Below are positions 46,996-58,976 of a stretch of 64,000 nucleotides of DNA, piece after piece. Location: the NCBI GenBank assembly GCA_022376925.1, contig JAIOJX010000001.1:3381501-3445500 (forward strand), given 5' to 3'. The notes under the pieces were generated by a model. That model was not told the DNA's origin and did not search any database. It saw nothing but the letters and a program-made list of their open reading frames with translations. Position 1 is the first letter of the stretch, and each line of letters starts with the position of its first letter. Source of the stretch: Tragulus kanchil (lineage: Eukaryota; Chordata; Mammalia; Artiodactyla; Tragulidae). The translations under genes and the position numbers were made by a program.

Positions 46996-48937
46996 TATGG
47001 AGGACACAACTCAGCCTATAATAGGAGATTCCTGCTTTAGAGAACTAGGTGGACAAGAAGCTCCATCTACTAAAAAGGAGAAGACTATAGGGCAAGCAGG
47101 TTTGCAGAGGTATCAAAAGTTTGGTTTTGAACATATTAGATTTGAAATGCCAAGTGGGTACCAAAATGTTGGGGTATAAAGTGGAAAGTTGCACATGCGT
47201 CTCTGGTTCAGTAAGAAATGTGGTGTGGCTGCTATCTTTAAAATGGATAGTCAACACGGACCTACTATACAGTGCAGGGAACTCTGCTCAATGTTACATG
47301 CCAGCCTGGATTGGAGGGGGATGTGGGAGAGAATGGATACATGTATATGTATGTGTATGTCCATGGCTCAATTCCCTTGCTGTCCACCTGAAACTGTCAC
47401 AGCATTGTTAGTTGGCTGTACCCCAATACAAAATAAAAAGTAAAAAAAAAAAGAAAGAAGTGTGGTGTGTGTGTGTGTGTGTGCGTGCGTGCATGTGATT
47501 CAAAGTTAAGGGATTGGTTGTGATCACCTAGGGCATGAAAGAGATACAGAAAATTCCAAGACCCAACTTTAGGAGTCAGGAACAAGAATCAGCAAAGAAA
47601 GCAGACAAGAAAACAGAAGGGAGGTGTCCTATAATCTTAGAGAAGGGAGTATTTACAGGAAACAATGTCCAGTGAATCAACAGTTCCAAGAGCTAGACTA
47701 ACACTAGGACAGAGAAGTGAAGCGTGAACTTGACAACACAGAGTTCATAGGTGACCATAGTTAGAGCTATTTCAGTGGACTGGTCGTAGCTGAGGTTGGG
47801 TCCAAGTGGGTTGATGACTCCACTGGGAAGAGAGAGGAATTAAGACTGCCACCTTTCTGGCTGGCAAGCATCACCTCAGCTCTGTCTTCATCTTCACAGG
47901 GGTTCTCTCTCTCTCTCTGTCTGTGTCCACTTTTCCCCTTTGTATCAGGACACCAGTCATGGTGAGTGAGGGACCACCCTGCTCCAGGATGACCTCATCT
48001 TCACTTGTTACATCTGCGATGACCCTATTTCCAAAGAAAGCCCCATCCTGAGGTCCTGAGTGTCAGAACTCCACTATATGAATGTATGGAGGACACAACT
48101 CAGCCTATAATAGGAGATTCCTGCTTTAGAGAACTAGGTGGACAAGAAGCTCCATCTACTAAAAAGGAGAAGACTATAGGGCAAGCAGGTTTGCAGAGGT
48201 ATCAAAAGTTTGGTTTTGAACATATTAGATTTGAAATGCCAAGTGGGTACCAAAATGTTGGGGTATAAAGTGGAAAGTTGCACATGCGTCTCTGGTTCAG
48301 TAAGAAATGTGGTGTGGCCACTATCTTTAAAATGGATAGTCAACACGGACCTACTATACAGTGCAGGGAACTCTGCTCAATGTTACATGCCAGCCTGGAT
48401 TGGAGGGGGATGTGGGAGAGAATGGATACATGTATATGTATGTGTATGTCCATGGCTCAATTCCCTTGCTGTCCACCTGAAACTGTCACAGCATTGTTAG
48501 TTGGCTGTACCCCAATACAAAATAAAAAGTAAAAAAAAAAAGAAAGAAGTGTGGTGTGTGTGTGTGTGTGTGTGTGTGCGTGCGTGCATGTGATTCAAAG
48601 TTAAGGGATTGGTTGTGATCACCTAGGGCATGAAAGAGATACAGAAAATTCCAAGACCCAACTTTAGGAGTCAGGAACAAGAATCAGCAAAGAAAGCAGA
48701 CAAGAAAACAGAAGGGAGGTGTCCTATAATCTTAGAGAAGGGAGTATTTACAGGAAACAATGTCCAGTGAATCAACAGTTCCAAGAGCTAGACTAACACT
48801 AGGACAGAGAAGTGAAGCGTGAACTTGACAACACAGAGTTCATAGGTGACCATAGTTAGAGCTATTTCAGTGGACTGGTCGTAGCTGAGGTTGGGTCCAA
48901 GTGGGTTGATGACTCCACTGGGAAGAGAGAGGAATTA
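46765..48937. repeat. Tandem duplication D9, spacing about 1.09 kb
   Basis: Copy A is 46765-47841 and copy B about 47861-48937, with about 19 bases of filler. Differences are few: the length of the GT run near 47.46/48.55 kb, GGCTGCTATC versus GGCCACTATC, and a few bases at the copy B start (GGCAAGCATC versus GGCAGAAGCATC). Confidence 0.92.
47460..47495. repeat. (GT)n microsatellite, copy A
   Basis: A GT dinucleotide run ending in GCGTGCGTGCATGTG. The copy at about 48549-48592 is longer by several dinucleotides, which is the main difference between the D9 copies. Confidence 0.9.
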
Positions 48938-49994
48938 CAGACAGTACCTACAGACAAGTGCTTTGAAAGGAAGCAGAAAAATGTGGTGGAAAGAAGGAGA
49001 TGGAGTCAAGAGATGAGGGCTTTTTTTTTTTTTTTTAATTGGGAACAATGACAGCAGGAAACTGGTCGAGTAGAGAGAGAGAACTCAGTGATGCTGGACA
49101 GAGGGACCAGTGGGAGAAGATGGGATCTAGAGTGCAGAGAAGGTCTTAGAAAAGAGAAGGGAGGCATCAACTGTTTTAGCTTGAGGAAAGGAGCAAAGGT
49201 TGGTTATAGAGGAAGGCAGGTGAATATGTTTGCCGATGGTATGATGAGGGAGTTTCCATTCCATATATTGTAATTTCTAAATTGAATATGGATAAGATGA
49301 GCAGGAGGATCGTAGGAAGATATGGGGGGTCGGAGGAGAGAACAAATAACCATTGTGAGAAAAACACAAAACACAGAGGTCCTCCTGTGCAGTGAGGTGT
49401 GTCCAGGTGAGGTTGAAGATCATAAATCTCTAAGGCCGTGCAAGATTCTTTCTAGCAACACAGAGATGCTTAAGTGTAGGCACACAAAGCACAAATCGTT
49501 GGGTTCATCCAAGGTTGGGAATTTGTCAGTCACTTGTGAAAGGAGGCAAGAAGGGACAGGGGTGATGATATGATGGGTCATGGCTCTGAGGACACTTGGA
49601 GAGTAGAGACAGGAGACATAAAGGGGGCTGATCAAGGCCTGGATTAAAATCTTGAGAATAGGATTCTGTCTCACCCAGAGTCTCACCCAATATAGGTGCT
49701 CAGGGAATGTGACTTTGTCCCCAGAGAGGCCACAGGAGAGCTGCAGTGCTACTACTATGCACTAGGGGGCAAGAGACAACAAGAGATGAGTCCGACTAAG
49801 TCCCGCCTAAAGTTTGGGGGTTGTGTGACTAGAGCTCCAGGCCCCTTCCTGCCTCCTCTCAGCTTCCCAGGCCGTGGGGGCAAATAATGCCCCCCATCCA
49901 AGCTGGAGTCTACCGAAGTCACCACCAGGTGGTGGAGTTTGTGGGGCAAGAACAGAGTAAACCATGAGCCTTAATACTGAGATAAGGGGACCTC
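48938..49994. other. Unassigned DNA
   Basis: An A/G-rich stretch with a T-run at 49020-49037. No gene recognised. Open frames of 60-88 codons on both strands are unsupported. Confidence 0.4.
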
Positions 49995-52401
49995 CTTTGT
50001 GAGTGCCTGTCCCGTGTTTCTGGTCCCTGTCTGGGCTCTAGGCAATGCCCCAGCCCTGAGCAGCCACAGGAAGCAGGCTTGAAGTGTTCTTGTGCACCTT
50101 AAGGTACAGAAAACTGGTACCAAGAAGCGCTATATGTTGGCCCTGAGGAGCCATCCCACCGCCACTGAGGCTAGTCCCATAGGATGCAGCCTCACGTGCC
50201 AACTAGACCTAGAGGGGCCCTAGAGCTACATGTTGAGAATCTGGAAAGGCGTTTTGCTGAATAGGGGCCTGGGAAGTTTCTGGAGGAGACAAAAGACCCA
50301 TTGCTCAACACATCTTCCATATGCCTCCTGGATGCCCAGCCCATGTGAGGAACAAAAGACAAGGCTGACTATCCAGTCATCATTTCTTCATGCTTTCCCT
50401 GCCTCTACTGTGTGTCAGCAGAGGTGACAATTATGCCCAATAGGATAGACCAGGGAAAGACAGGTGTCAAGGCTGATGTCTGACTGCTGGTGAGGGTGAC
50501 TGAGAGGAGGAAGGCTCCTGTCCCCAAGTGAAGAGCTGGTTTCCGGAGGTGCTAAAGAGTCTGGTTTGGGTGGCATCAACCTTGATATGCCCAGGGGACA
50601 CCCATGGGGAGACATCCAGTATGTAGTTGGATCTAAGTAAGGGTCTGGAGGCCACTGGGGAAAGAAGGATGGGGTGTTGGGGTTTAGGAGTTGTGTTATT
50701 TCCCAGGCGGAAGCTAGGGGCTGGGGAGGGGGAAGCTCAGGAGATAAAGAGGGAGGCGGGTCTGAAGGGCAGCTGTCCATGAGGCTGCTGTCCTGAACAT
50801 GCTTGTAAGCTGAGCAGAGAGGACTCCATGGGACTTGGGGGGAAGTCTTCACAACAACAAGGGGACAGTCTCTGGAGCGCTGTCCGTTTTCTCAGGAACC
50901 AGGCGATTCCTCTGAACCTTCATTAGAACTGGAAGGGGGCCGGCACAGGAGCCAGGTTGGCAATGGACAGAGCGACGCATGTTACTTGTTCATCCATTGG
51001 TCCCTCAATCCAGGAGGGCTCTTCATCCCAGCCCCTCTCTGGAATAGGCCTCTTATCCTTCCCCTGCGTGCTAGAATCTGACTAGAGGTAAAATGATTTG
51101 CTCATAGTGTCAGAGCAAGAGGGTAACAAGTGAAGCCTAAAATAAAAGTTAAATGTCCTGCCAAGTGAGGAAGTGGTGGGCATTGCTAAACCTCAAACTT
51201 TGTGAGTGCCTGTCCCGTGTTTCTGGTCCCTGTCTGGGCTCTAGGCAATGCCCCAGCCCTGAGCAGCCACAGGAAGCAGGCTTGAAGTGTTCTTGTGCAC
51301 CTTAAGGTACAGAAAACTGGTACCAAGAAGCGCTATATGTTGGCCCTGAGGAGCCATCCCACCGCCACTGAGGCTAGTCCCATAGGATGCAGCCGCACGT
51401 GCCAACTAGACCTAGAGGGCCCTAGAGCTACATGTTGAGAATCTGGAAAGGCGTTTTGCTGAATAGGGGCCTGGGAAGTTTCTGGAGGAGACAAAAGACC
51501 CATTGCTCAACACATCTTCCATATGCCTCCTGGATGCCCAGCCCATGTGAGGAACAAAAGACAAGGCTGACTATCCAGTCATCATTTCTTCATGCTTTCC
51601 CTGCCTCTACTGTGTGTCAGCAGAGGTGACAATTATGCCCAATAGGATAGACCAGGGAAAGACAGGTGTCAAGGCTGATGTCTGACTGCTGGTGAGGGTG
51701 ACTGAGAGGAGGAAGGCTCCTGTCCCCAAGTGAAGAGCTGGTTTCCGGAGGTGCTAAAGAGTCTGGTTTGGGTGGCATCAACCTTGATATGCCCAGGGGA
51801 CACCCATGGGGAGACATCCAGTATGTAGTTGGATCTAAGTAAGGGTCTGGAGGCCACTGGGGAAAGAAGGATGGGGTGTTGGGGTTTAGGAGTTGTGTTA
51901 TTTCCCAGGCGGAAGCTAGGGGCTGGGGAGGGGGAAGCTCAGGAGATAAAGAGGGAGGCGGGTCTGAAGGGCAGCTGTCCATGAGGCTGCTGTCCTGAAC
52001 ATGCTTGTAAGCTGAGCAGAGAGGACTCCATGGGACTTGGGGGGAAGTCTTCACAACAACAAGGGGACAGTCTCTGGAGCGCTGTCCGTTTTCTCAGGAA
52101 CCAGGCGATTCCTCTGAACCTTCATTAGAACTGGGAAGGGGGCCGGCACAGGAGCCAGGTTGGCAATGGACAGAGCGACGCATGTTACTTGTTCATCCAT
52201 TGGTCCCTCAATCCAGGAGGGCTCTTCATCCCAGCCCCTCTCTGGAATAGGCCTCTTATCCTTCCCCTGCGTGCTAGAATCTGACTAGAGGTAAAATGAT
52301 TTGCTCATAGTGTCAGAGCAAGAGGGTAGCAAGTGAAGCCTAAAATAAAAGTTTAATGTCCTGCCATCCTCAGCCCCATGAGGGAAGTGGTGGGCATTGC
52401 T
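49995..52401. repeat. Tandem duplication D10, spacing about 1.20 kb
   Basis: Copy A is 49995-51187 and copy B is 51198-52401. The right end of copy A is damaged: it lacks about 16 bases present in copy B (after GTCCTGCCA) and degrades into AACCTCAAA just before the junction. A 145-codon minus-strand open frame (50415-50852, 51617-52054) is identical in both. I do not recognise the protein and regard it as chance. Confidence 0.92.
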
Positions 52402-54412
52402 GCAAGTGAGTGAGGCCTGGTACCAAACTGGGTGATCCTGGCTCCACCCTGTGTGCCCTGCTGTCCACTTCTATGCATGAAGCTTGCTTTTCCAGCAGAC
52501 CACATGTTCCAAGGTTCTGAGTGTAAATCTCCCCTTGAGGGAGGCTCTTTCTCAGAGACCTTCAGCCTCAACTGAAATCTCAGTTCAGTTGAGCTCAGCT
52601 TCCAGCCCCCGCTCCTGCTTATCTTGCCCTGGGCTGGTGAGCTACCTTCTAAATAGATTACACAAACATTTGAATGTATGATTCTAAATACTGCAGTTTG
52701 TCTGTCCTGGCTGTTGACCTTTGCCTCCATGCCTTTGACATGTTTTGATTCTCCAGGGTTGTGGGTTTTGTGTCATCAACAAGGTGACAGCATGGTTAAT
52801 TATCCTTTGGCCTTGGGGTCAGGGCCTCCATCTGGGCAGGAAACACCAAGAGCTCTAGGAGTTTCTTCACATTTAGTTGTCACTGCCAACCAGCCTCTTG
52901 CGCCCCCACTGCCCCACCTCCCTGCAATGGCTCAAGGGCCTCACCAGCTTGACTTTCACTTGAAGACCCTGTGTCAAGCAGCTGCTTTTCTTTGAAATGT
53001 TCTCCAGGTAGCTGGATGGCTTTCAGTTGAGGATGTTCACAGGGACATTGGTAGAGAGAAGGTTCTGGGAGTCCTGAACTATGCCCCCTGACACTCAGCC
53101 TAGAGAATGCAATTGCACGCGTGCAGCAGGGACTGGGCAGAGACATGTGTGGGCCAGTGACACCCATTTAGGGGCTGGAGGACAGGGAGCAGAGAGCCTT
53201 CTGACCAGGCTCTGCTTCATGTGCAAGGACCTGAAATACAGAGACTGGAGGGAAGGACATTTTGACCATGGAGAAAAGGAACAAATTCATGAGTTGGAGA
53301 CCCAGGGCTTGTGTCCATCCCAGCCCCTCTCTGGAATAGGCCTCTTATCCTTCCCCTGCGTGCTAGAATCTGACTAGAGGTAAAATGATTTGCTCATAGT
53401 GTCAGAGCAAGAGGGTAGCAAGTGAAGCCTAAAATAAAAGTTTAATGTCCTGCCATCCTCAGCCCCATGAGGGAAGTGGTGGGCATTGCTGCAAGTGAGT
53501 GAGGCCTGGTACCAAACTGGGTGATCCTGGCTCCACCCTGTGTGCCCTGCTGTCCACTTCTATGCATGAAGCTTGCTTTTCCAGCAGACCACATGTTCCA
53601 AGGTTCTGAGTGTAAATCTCCCCTTGAGGGAGGCTCTTTCTCAGAGACCTTCAGCCTCAACTGAAATCTCAGTTCAGTTGAGCTCAGCTTCCAGCCCCCG
53701 CTCCTGCTTATCTTGCCCTGGGCTGGTGAGCTACCTTCTAAATAGATTACACAAACATTTGAATGTATGATTCTAAATACTGCAGTTTGTCTGTCCTGGC
53801 TGTTGACCTTTGCCTCCATGCCTTTGACATGTTTTGATTCTCCAGGGTTGTGGGTTTTGTGTCATCAACAAGGTGACAGCATGGTTAATTATCCTTTGGC
53901 CTTTGGGGTCAGGGCCTCCATCTGGGCAGGAAACACCAAGAGCTCTAGGAGTTTCTTCACATTTAGTTGTCACTGCCAACCAGCCTCTTGCGCCCCCACT
54001 GCCCCACCTCCCTGCAATGGCTCAAGGGCCTCACCAGCTTGACTTTCACTTGAAGACCCTGTGTCAAGCAGCTGCTTTTCTTTGAAATGTTCTCCAGGTA
54101 GCTGGATGGCTTTCAGTTGAGGATGTTCACAGGGACATTGGTAGAGAGAAGGTTCTGGGAGTCCTGAACTATGCCCCCTGACACTCAGCCTAGAGAATGC
54201 AATTGCACGCGTGCAGCAGGGACTGGGCAGAGACATGTGTGGTCCAGTGACACCCATTTAGGGGCTGGAGGACAGGGAGCAGAGAGCCTTCTGACCAGGC
54301 TCTGCTTCATGTGCAAGGACCTGAAATACAGAGACTGGAGGGAAGGACATTTTGACCATGGAGAAAAGGAAAAAATTCATGAGTTGGGAGACCCAGGGCT
54401 TGTGTCCATCCC
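52227..54412. repeat. Tandem duplication D11, spacing about 1.09 kb
   Basis: Copy A is 52227-53322 and copy B is 53316-54412, joined through a shared CATCCCA. Differences noticed: one extra T in CCTTTGGGG of copy B, GGCCAGTGAC versus GGTCCAGTGAC, and GGAACAAATT versus GGAAAAAATT. Because D10 overlaps, the block starting CAGCCCCTCTCTGGAATAGG occurs three times (51.03, 52.23 and 53.32 kb). Confidence 0.92.
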
Positions 54413-54517
54413 AATGGTTCCACGAGGCCAGTGCAGAGTGTATGAAGGGTGGAAGGCCATATAGTTAGGGAGGAAGGGTGAGGCCAGGCCACCAGGCCAG
54501 GCTAAGATCTTGGGTTT

Positions 54518-54789
54518 AGGTTTTTTTCTTTCTTTTTTTGGCCACTTCTATTGGTCTTTCATTAATTTCCATCTTTATTCTTTGGCCTGTATGGGACTCC
54601 CATCGCAGTGGCTTCTCTCACCACAGAACACCAACTCTGGGCGTATGCGCTCCAGAGCTCCGGCTCGGTAGTTGGACACATTGGTCCAGCCGCTCCACGG
54701 CATGCAGGATCTTCCCATGCCAGGGATCGAACCAGCGCCCCTTGCACTGCAAGGCAGTGTCCTTACCCACTGGACCACCAGGGAAGCCC
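54518..54789 (-). mobile_element. tRNA-derived SINE, GCGGCTGGACC family
   Basis: Reverse-oriented member of the family at 30759. It reads from GGGCTTCCCTGGTGGTCCAG through GGTTCGATCCCTGG to a T-rich stretch on the plus strand. Flanked by TAAGATCTTGGGTTT (54503) and TAAGATCTTGGTTTT (54790), an almost perfect target-site duplication. Confidence 0.92.
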
Positions 54790-55197
54790 TAAGATCTTGG
54801 TTTTATTTGATAAGCAATGGAGAGCCATTCCACATCATCTTGCTTAGCCATGAAAACAGAAAAGCACTCCAATGATTTCCTATGCCCTATGGAACATTTG
54901 AGTCCTGGCTATCCACTGGAGGCTTTGTTATGGTTGTCGGGGCTTGTTTTGAAAGATGGAGATGGGATTTGCTGCAACCCTAAGTCCCCCAGGCCCACCC
55001 TGGTCCCTTCTCTTCTGCCTGACTTCTCCCAGGGATTTTGGCAGAAGTGAACAACACTCACACTTCAGAATGTTCCCAGGCTGCCTTCACTTTTTTGGCC
55101 TTCAATTGGAACCCTCAAGGCACCATGCAGGGCCTTGTTTGAGGTGGTGTCCTGCCAATACAGATGAAGAAGATCATGGAACAGGGCTATGATTTTA

Positions 55198-55429
55198 TTT
55201 ATTTATTTTCATCTTTATTCTTTGGCCTGTGTGGGCCTCCCATCGCAGTGGCCTCTGTCGTTGCAGAGCACTAGCTCCTGGCTCATGTGCTCCAGAGCGC
55301 TGGCTCGGTAATTGGACACATCAGTCCAGCCGCTCCGCGGCACGTGGGATCCTCCCAGGCCAGGGATCGAACCGGCGCCCCTTGCACTGCAAGGTGGTGT
55401 CCTTACCCACTGGACCACCAGGGAAGCCC
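55198..55429 (-). mobile_element. Hybrid SINE of the GCGGCTGGACC family
   Basis: Its left part (GGCCTGTGTGGGCCTCCC) resembles the 55.84-kb element. Its right part (GTGTCCTTACCCACTGG) matches the 54.5-kb element. The flanking repeats do not match each other. This fits a recombinant or chimeric junction rather than an independent insertion. Confidence 0.8.
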
Positions 55430-55837
55430 TAAGATCTTGGTTTTATTTGATAAGCAATGGAGAGCCATTCCACATCATCTTGCTTAGCCATGAAAACAGA
55501 AAAGCACTCCAATGATTTCCTATGCCCTATGGAACATTTGAGTCCTGGCTATCCACTGGAGGCTTTGTTATGGTTGTCGGGGCTTGTTTTGAAAGATGGA
55601 GATGGGATTTGCTGCAACCCTAAGTCCCCCAGGCCCACCCTGGTCCCTTCTCTTCTGCCTGACTTCTCCCAGGGATTTTGGCAGAAGTGAACAACACTCA
55701 CACTTCAGAATGTTCCCAGGCTGCCTTCACTTTTTTGGCCTTCAATTGGAACCCTCAAGGCACCATGCAGGGCCTTGTTTGAGGTGGTGTCCTGCCAATA
55801 CAGATGAAGAAGATCATGGAACAGGGCTATGATTTTA

Positions 55838-56067
55838 TTTATTTATTTTCATCTTTATTCTTTGGCCTGTGTGGGCCTCCCATCGCAGTGGCCTCTGTCG
55901 TTGCAGAGCACCAGCTCTGGGTGCATGCACTCCAGAGCGCTGGCTCGTAATTGGACACACCAGTCCAGCCGCTCCGCTGCACGTGGGATCCTCCTAGGCC
56001 AGGGATCGAACCGGCGCCCCTTGCCCTGCAAGGTGGCCTCTTTACCAACTGGACTACCAGGGAAGCC
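55838..56067 (-). mobile_element. tRNA-derived SINE, GCGGCTGGACC family
   Basis: Complete reverse-oriented element with CAGGGCTATGATTTTA on both sides (55822-55837 and 56068-56083), a 16-base target-site duplication. A truncated, damaged copy of its end is present at 57104-57180 as the start of duplication D13 copy B. Confidence 0.92.
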
Positions 56068-58229
56068 CAGGGCTATGATTTTAATAACATTATTCCTTCT
56101 TTATTATCAAAGTCGTTTGGGAATAGGAACATTTATAAATTTTTTGTAACATAAAAATCACATGAATTTTCAGTTCTTAAAGTTTGCACTTGGAATATCC
56201 TGTAATGTCCAGACTGAGTCTTGGTCAGTGAGGAGGCTGTGCCACGCACCTGGGGATATTCTGACGGGGGCAGGGGCCATAGCAGCTGTGTTAGAATGGT
56301 CTGTCACACAGGGGGCCACTGTGTCATGTTCCTCCAACTTCTTATGCCCTCTCAACCTACAGAGAAATGCACCTCCAGTACTTTTCGAGACAGGAGCTGC
56401 CAATTTGGCTTTGTGCTGGAGGGCGTAAGAAATCCTCACCTAGCCGCCAGCAGCCCTTCTGAGGGTAAGGGTTAGGTGACAGTGCCCTGGGTCAGGGGCC
56501 ACCTTGTCGACCTCCTCATAAGGGGTGCTCACTTTGCGTCTTGGGGCTGCTGGTGGCACTGTTGAGGGAAGGAAGGCCAGAGTCTGGGTCCTGGATTCAG
56601 TGTGTCTTTGCCCCCTTCTGTTGCAGGAGCCTTGTGCCCCAAAGATCACAATGCTCTGACCACTCTGTGCCTCTACCCGACCCCCACCCCAAGGTCAAAG
56701 CTGACAGCAACATCGGCTTTATTCTGAATCCTCTTCTATTGGCTTGTAGTCAGCCACCATCTTGTGAGCTGATGTGATTGCCTCTTTGTGCATACAGCAT
56801 GAGAGAGGGAGCAAGCCCTTTGTGTCTCTTCTTCCAAGCGCACTAATCCCACTATGAGAACCCCACCCATGTGACCTCATCTGCAGCTAATCGCCTCCCA
56901 AAGGCCCCACCTCCAAATACCATTCCATTAGGGGGACAGCTTTAACATAAGAGGAGAGAACCACTCAGTCCATAGCACCATGGCAGAGACTGCGCTGCCT
57001 GGGGAGTGTCAAAGCTTCTTCATCACTGCCCCTTACTTCACTTGGGTCTCCTGGCCTTCTTCCAGCAATGGCTCATTACTTAAGACCGACATTGAAGGCA
57101 CACGTATGGGATCCTCCTAGGCCAGGATCGAACCGCGCCTTTAAGGTGGCCTCTTACCCACTGGACCACCAGGGAAGCCCAGGGCTATGATTTTAATAAC
57201 ATTATTCCTTCTTTATTATCAAAGTCGTTTGGGAATAGGAACATTTATAAATTTTTTGTAGCATAAAAATCACATGAATTTTCAGTTCTTAAAGTTTGCA
57301 CTTGGAATATCCTTTTATGTCCAGACTGAGTCTTGGTCAGTGAGGAGGCTGTGCCACGCACCTGGGGATATTCTGACGGGGGCAGGGGCCATAGCAGCTG
57401 TGTTAGAATGGTCTGTCACACAGGGGGCCACTGTGTCATGTTCCTCCAACTTCTTATGCCCTCTCAACCTACAGAGAAATGCACCTCCAGTACTTTTCGA
57501 GACAGGAGCTGCCAATTTGGCTTTGTGCTGGAGGGCGTAAGAAATCCTCACCTAGCCGCCAGCAGCCCTTCTGAGGGTAAGGGTTAGGTGACAGTGCCCT
57601 GGGTCAGGGGCCACCTTGTCGACCTCCTCATAAGGGGTGCTCACTTTGCGTCTTGGGGCTGCTGGTGGCACTGTTGAGGGAAGGAAGGCCAGAGTCTGGG
57701 TCCTGGATTCAGTGTGTCTTTGCCCCCTTCTGTTGCAGGAGCCTTGTGCCCCAAAGATCACAATGCTCTGACCACTCTGTGCCTCTACCCGACCCCCACC
57801 CCAAGGTCAAAGCTGACAGCAACATCGGCTTTATTCTGAATCCTCTTCTATTGGCTTGTAGTCAGCCACCATCTTGTGAGCTGATGTGATTGCCTCTTTG
57901 TGCATACAGCATGAGAGAGGGAGCAAGCCCTTTGTGTCTCTTCTTCCAAGCGCACTAATCCCACTATGAGAACCCCACCCATGTGACCTCATCTGCAGCT
58001 AATCGCCTCCCAAAGGCCCCACCTCCAAATACCATTCCATTAGGGGGACAGCTTTAACATAAGAGGAGAGAACCACTCAGTCCATAGCACCATGGCAGAG
58101 ACTGCGCTGCCTGGGGAGTGTCAAAGCTTCTTCATCACTGCCCCCTTACCTTGCCACTGGGGATGGGGGTCTCCCTGGCCTTCTTCCAGCAATGGCTCAT
58201 TACTTAAGACCGACATTGAAGGCACACGA
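55980..58229. repeat. Tandem duplication D13, spacing about 1.11 kb with damaged junction
   Basis: Copy A is 55980-57104 and copy B is 57105-58229. Both ends at the junction are eroded. The end of copy A reads CCCCTTACTTCACTTGGG where copy B has CCCCTTACCTTGCCACTGGG, and the copy B start has lost bases from the SINE (GATCGAACCGCGCCTTTAAG). Elsewhere the copies agree except for GTAATGTCC versus TTTATGTCC near their starts. Confidence 0.92.
56770..56990 (-). mobile_element. MaLR-type LTR fragment
   Basis: GCGCACTAATCCCACTATGA, GTGACCTCATCTGCAGC, AATCGCCTCCCAAAGGCCCC, CACCTCCAAATACCATTCC and TCAGTCCATAGCACC follow the conserved reverse-oriented MLT-like end. The copy at about 57882-58100 belongs to D13. 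Confidence 0.65.
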
Positions 58230-58600
58230 CTTCAGGTTGGGTTACTCAAGCAGCCCCCTACCCCTACTTCCCTTCCCCTGCACACACAGCTGGGAAGATG
58301 CTCTCCTTGATGCTTGTCTGAGAGCAAGCAAGTCACTCTTCCTTCAAGGAGTTCACCTGCCTGAAAGGAGAGACCAGACCTGGGTGCAGAGCAGATGCGC
58401 ACCATGCCCTTGAGCAACCAAGTTCACCTCCTACAGGCTGTACGAGGCACAGCCACAGTCTACAGAGACAGGGTAGCCCTGGGCCAACTGTCAGACCTCA
58501 CCTGCCCAGAAGGCTTGGACACACAGCTACTCAGGAAGGCAGGTGCCATTTCTAGGTTCCCAAAGTCAGATCTAAGTTCACAGAGAGTTTTAGTCAAAGA
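58230..58600. other. Unassigned DNA downstream of the minus-strand gene
   Basis: No repeat or gene recognised. Short open frames are present on both strands without support. Confidence 0.4.
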
Positions 58601-58642
58601 TCATTTTTATTAAGTGATAAAACTATGGTTATTTTATTTATT
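58601..58642 (-). terminator. Candidate polyadenylation signals of the PASD1-like gene
   Basis: On the minus strand AATAAA occurs within the plus-strand strings TTTTTATTAAG (about 58605-58612) and ATTTTATTTATTTTTT (about 58633-58648). These lie 330-370 bases beyond the stop codon at 58977, a plausible 3' UTR length. The hexamers are in AT-rich DNA, so chance occurrence is possible. Confidence 0.4.
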
Positions 58643-58976
58643 TTTTTTAATTTTTCGGGGCTTTTTTAAATTTTTTAACTGTGGTTATTTTAACAATAAA
58701 ATATATCCTGGCAAAAAAACAGTATTCTAATCCAAGCAGCCTATAGCCTGCCTGTCTATACTTCTATAGGTAAGTTGCAAAAGTAGGTAGTATGAATTCC
58801 AACAAACAAGTTATGCTCAATTAATACAAGAAAAAACTCCCAAGAAATGAATATGAGTCCCTGCTCCCATCCCACCCTTTCATCCATGGAACCTGAAGGT
58901 CCCTGGCCATGCAGGCCTCTTCAGCCTGTCTCCCCCCTTCTCTGCAAGATGAGGGGAAGCAAGAGCTGGCGCTGCT

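Larger units (their letters stand above)
54790..56067. repeat. Tandem duplication D12, spacing 640 bp, breakpoints in SINEs
   Basis: Copy A is 54790-55429 and copy B 55430-56067. Each holds the same 400-bp unassigned segment plus a reverse SINE. The 54.5-kb SINE has matching target-site duplications on both sides. The 55.84-kb SINE is flanked on both sides by CAGGGCTATGATTTTA. The middle SINE has CAGGGCTATGATTTTA on its left but TAAGATCTTGG on its right. It is therefore a hybrid of the other two, as expected from unequal recombination or mis-joining between SINEs. Confidence 0.9.

Noticed and set aside
50415..50852. 145-codon minus-strand open frame, present twice
   Set aside because: The second copy is part of duplication D10, so preservation is not evidence of selection. 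The proline-rich peptide matches no family I know.
21358..58229. Recent biological burst of segmental duplication
   Set aside because: Uniform read-like size in unrelated sequence and corrupted junctions fit assembly error better; only the SINE-bounded 640-bp event remains a reasonable biological candidate.
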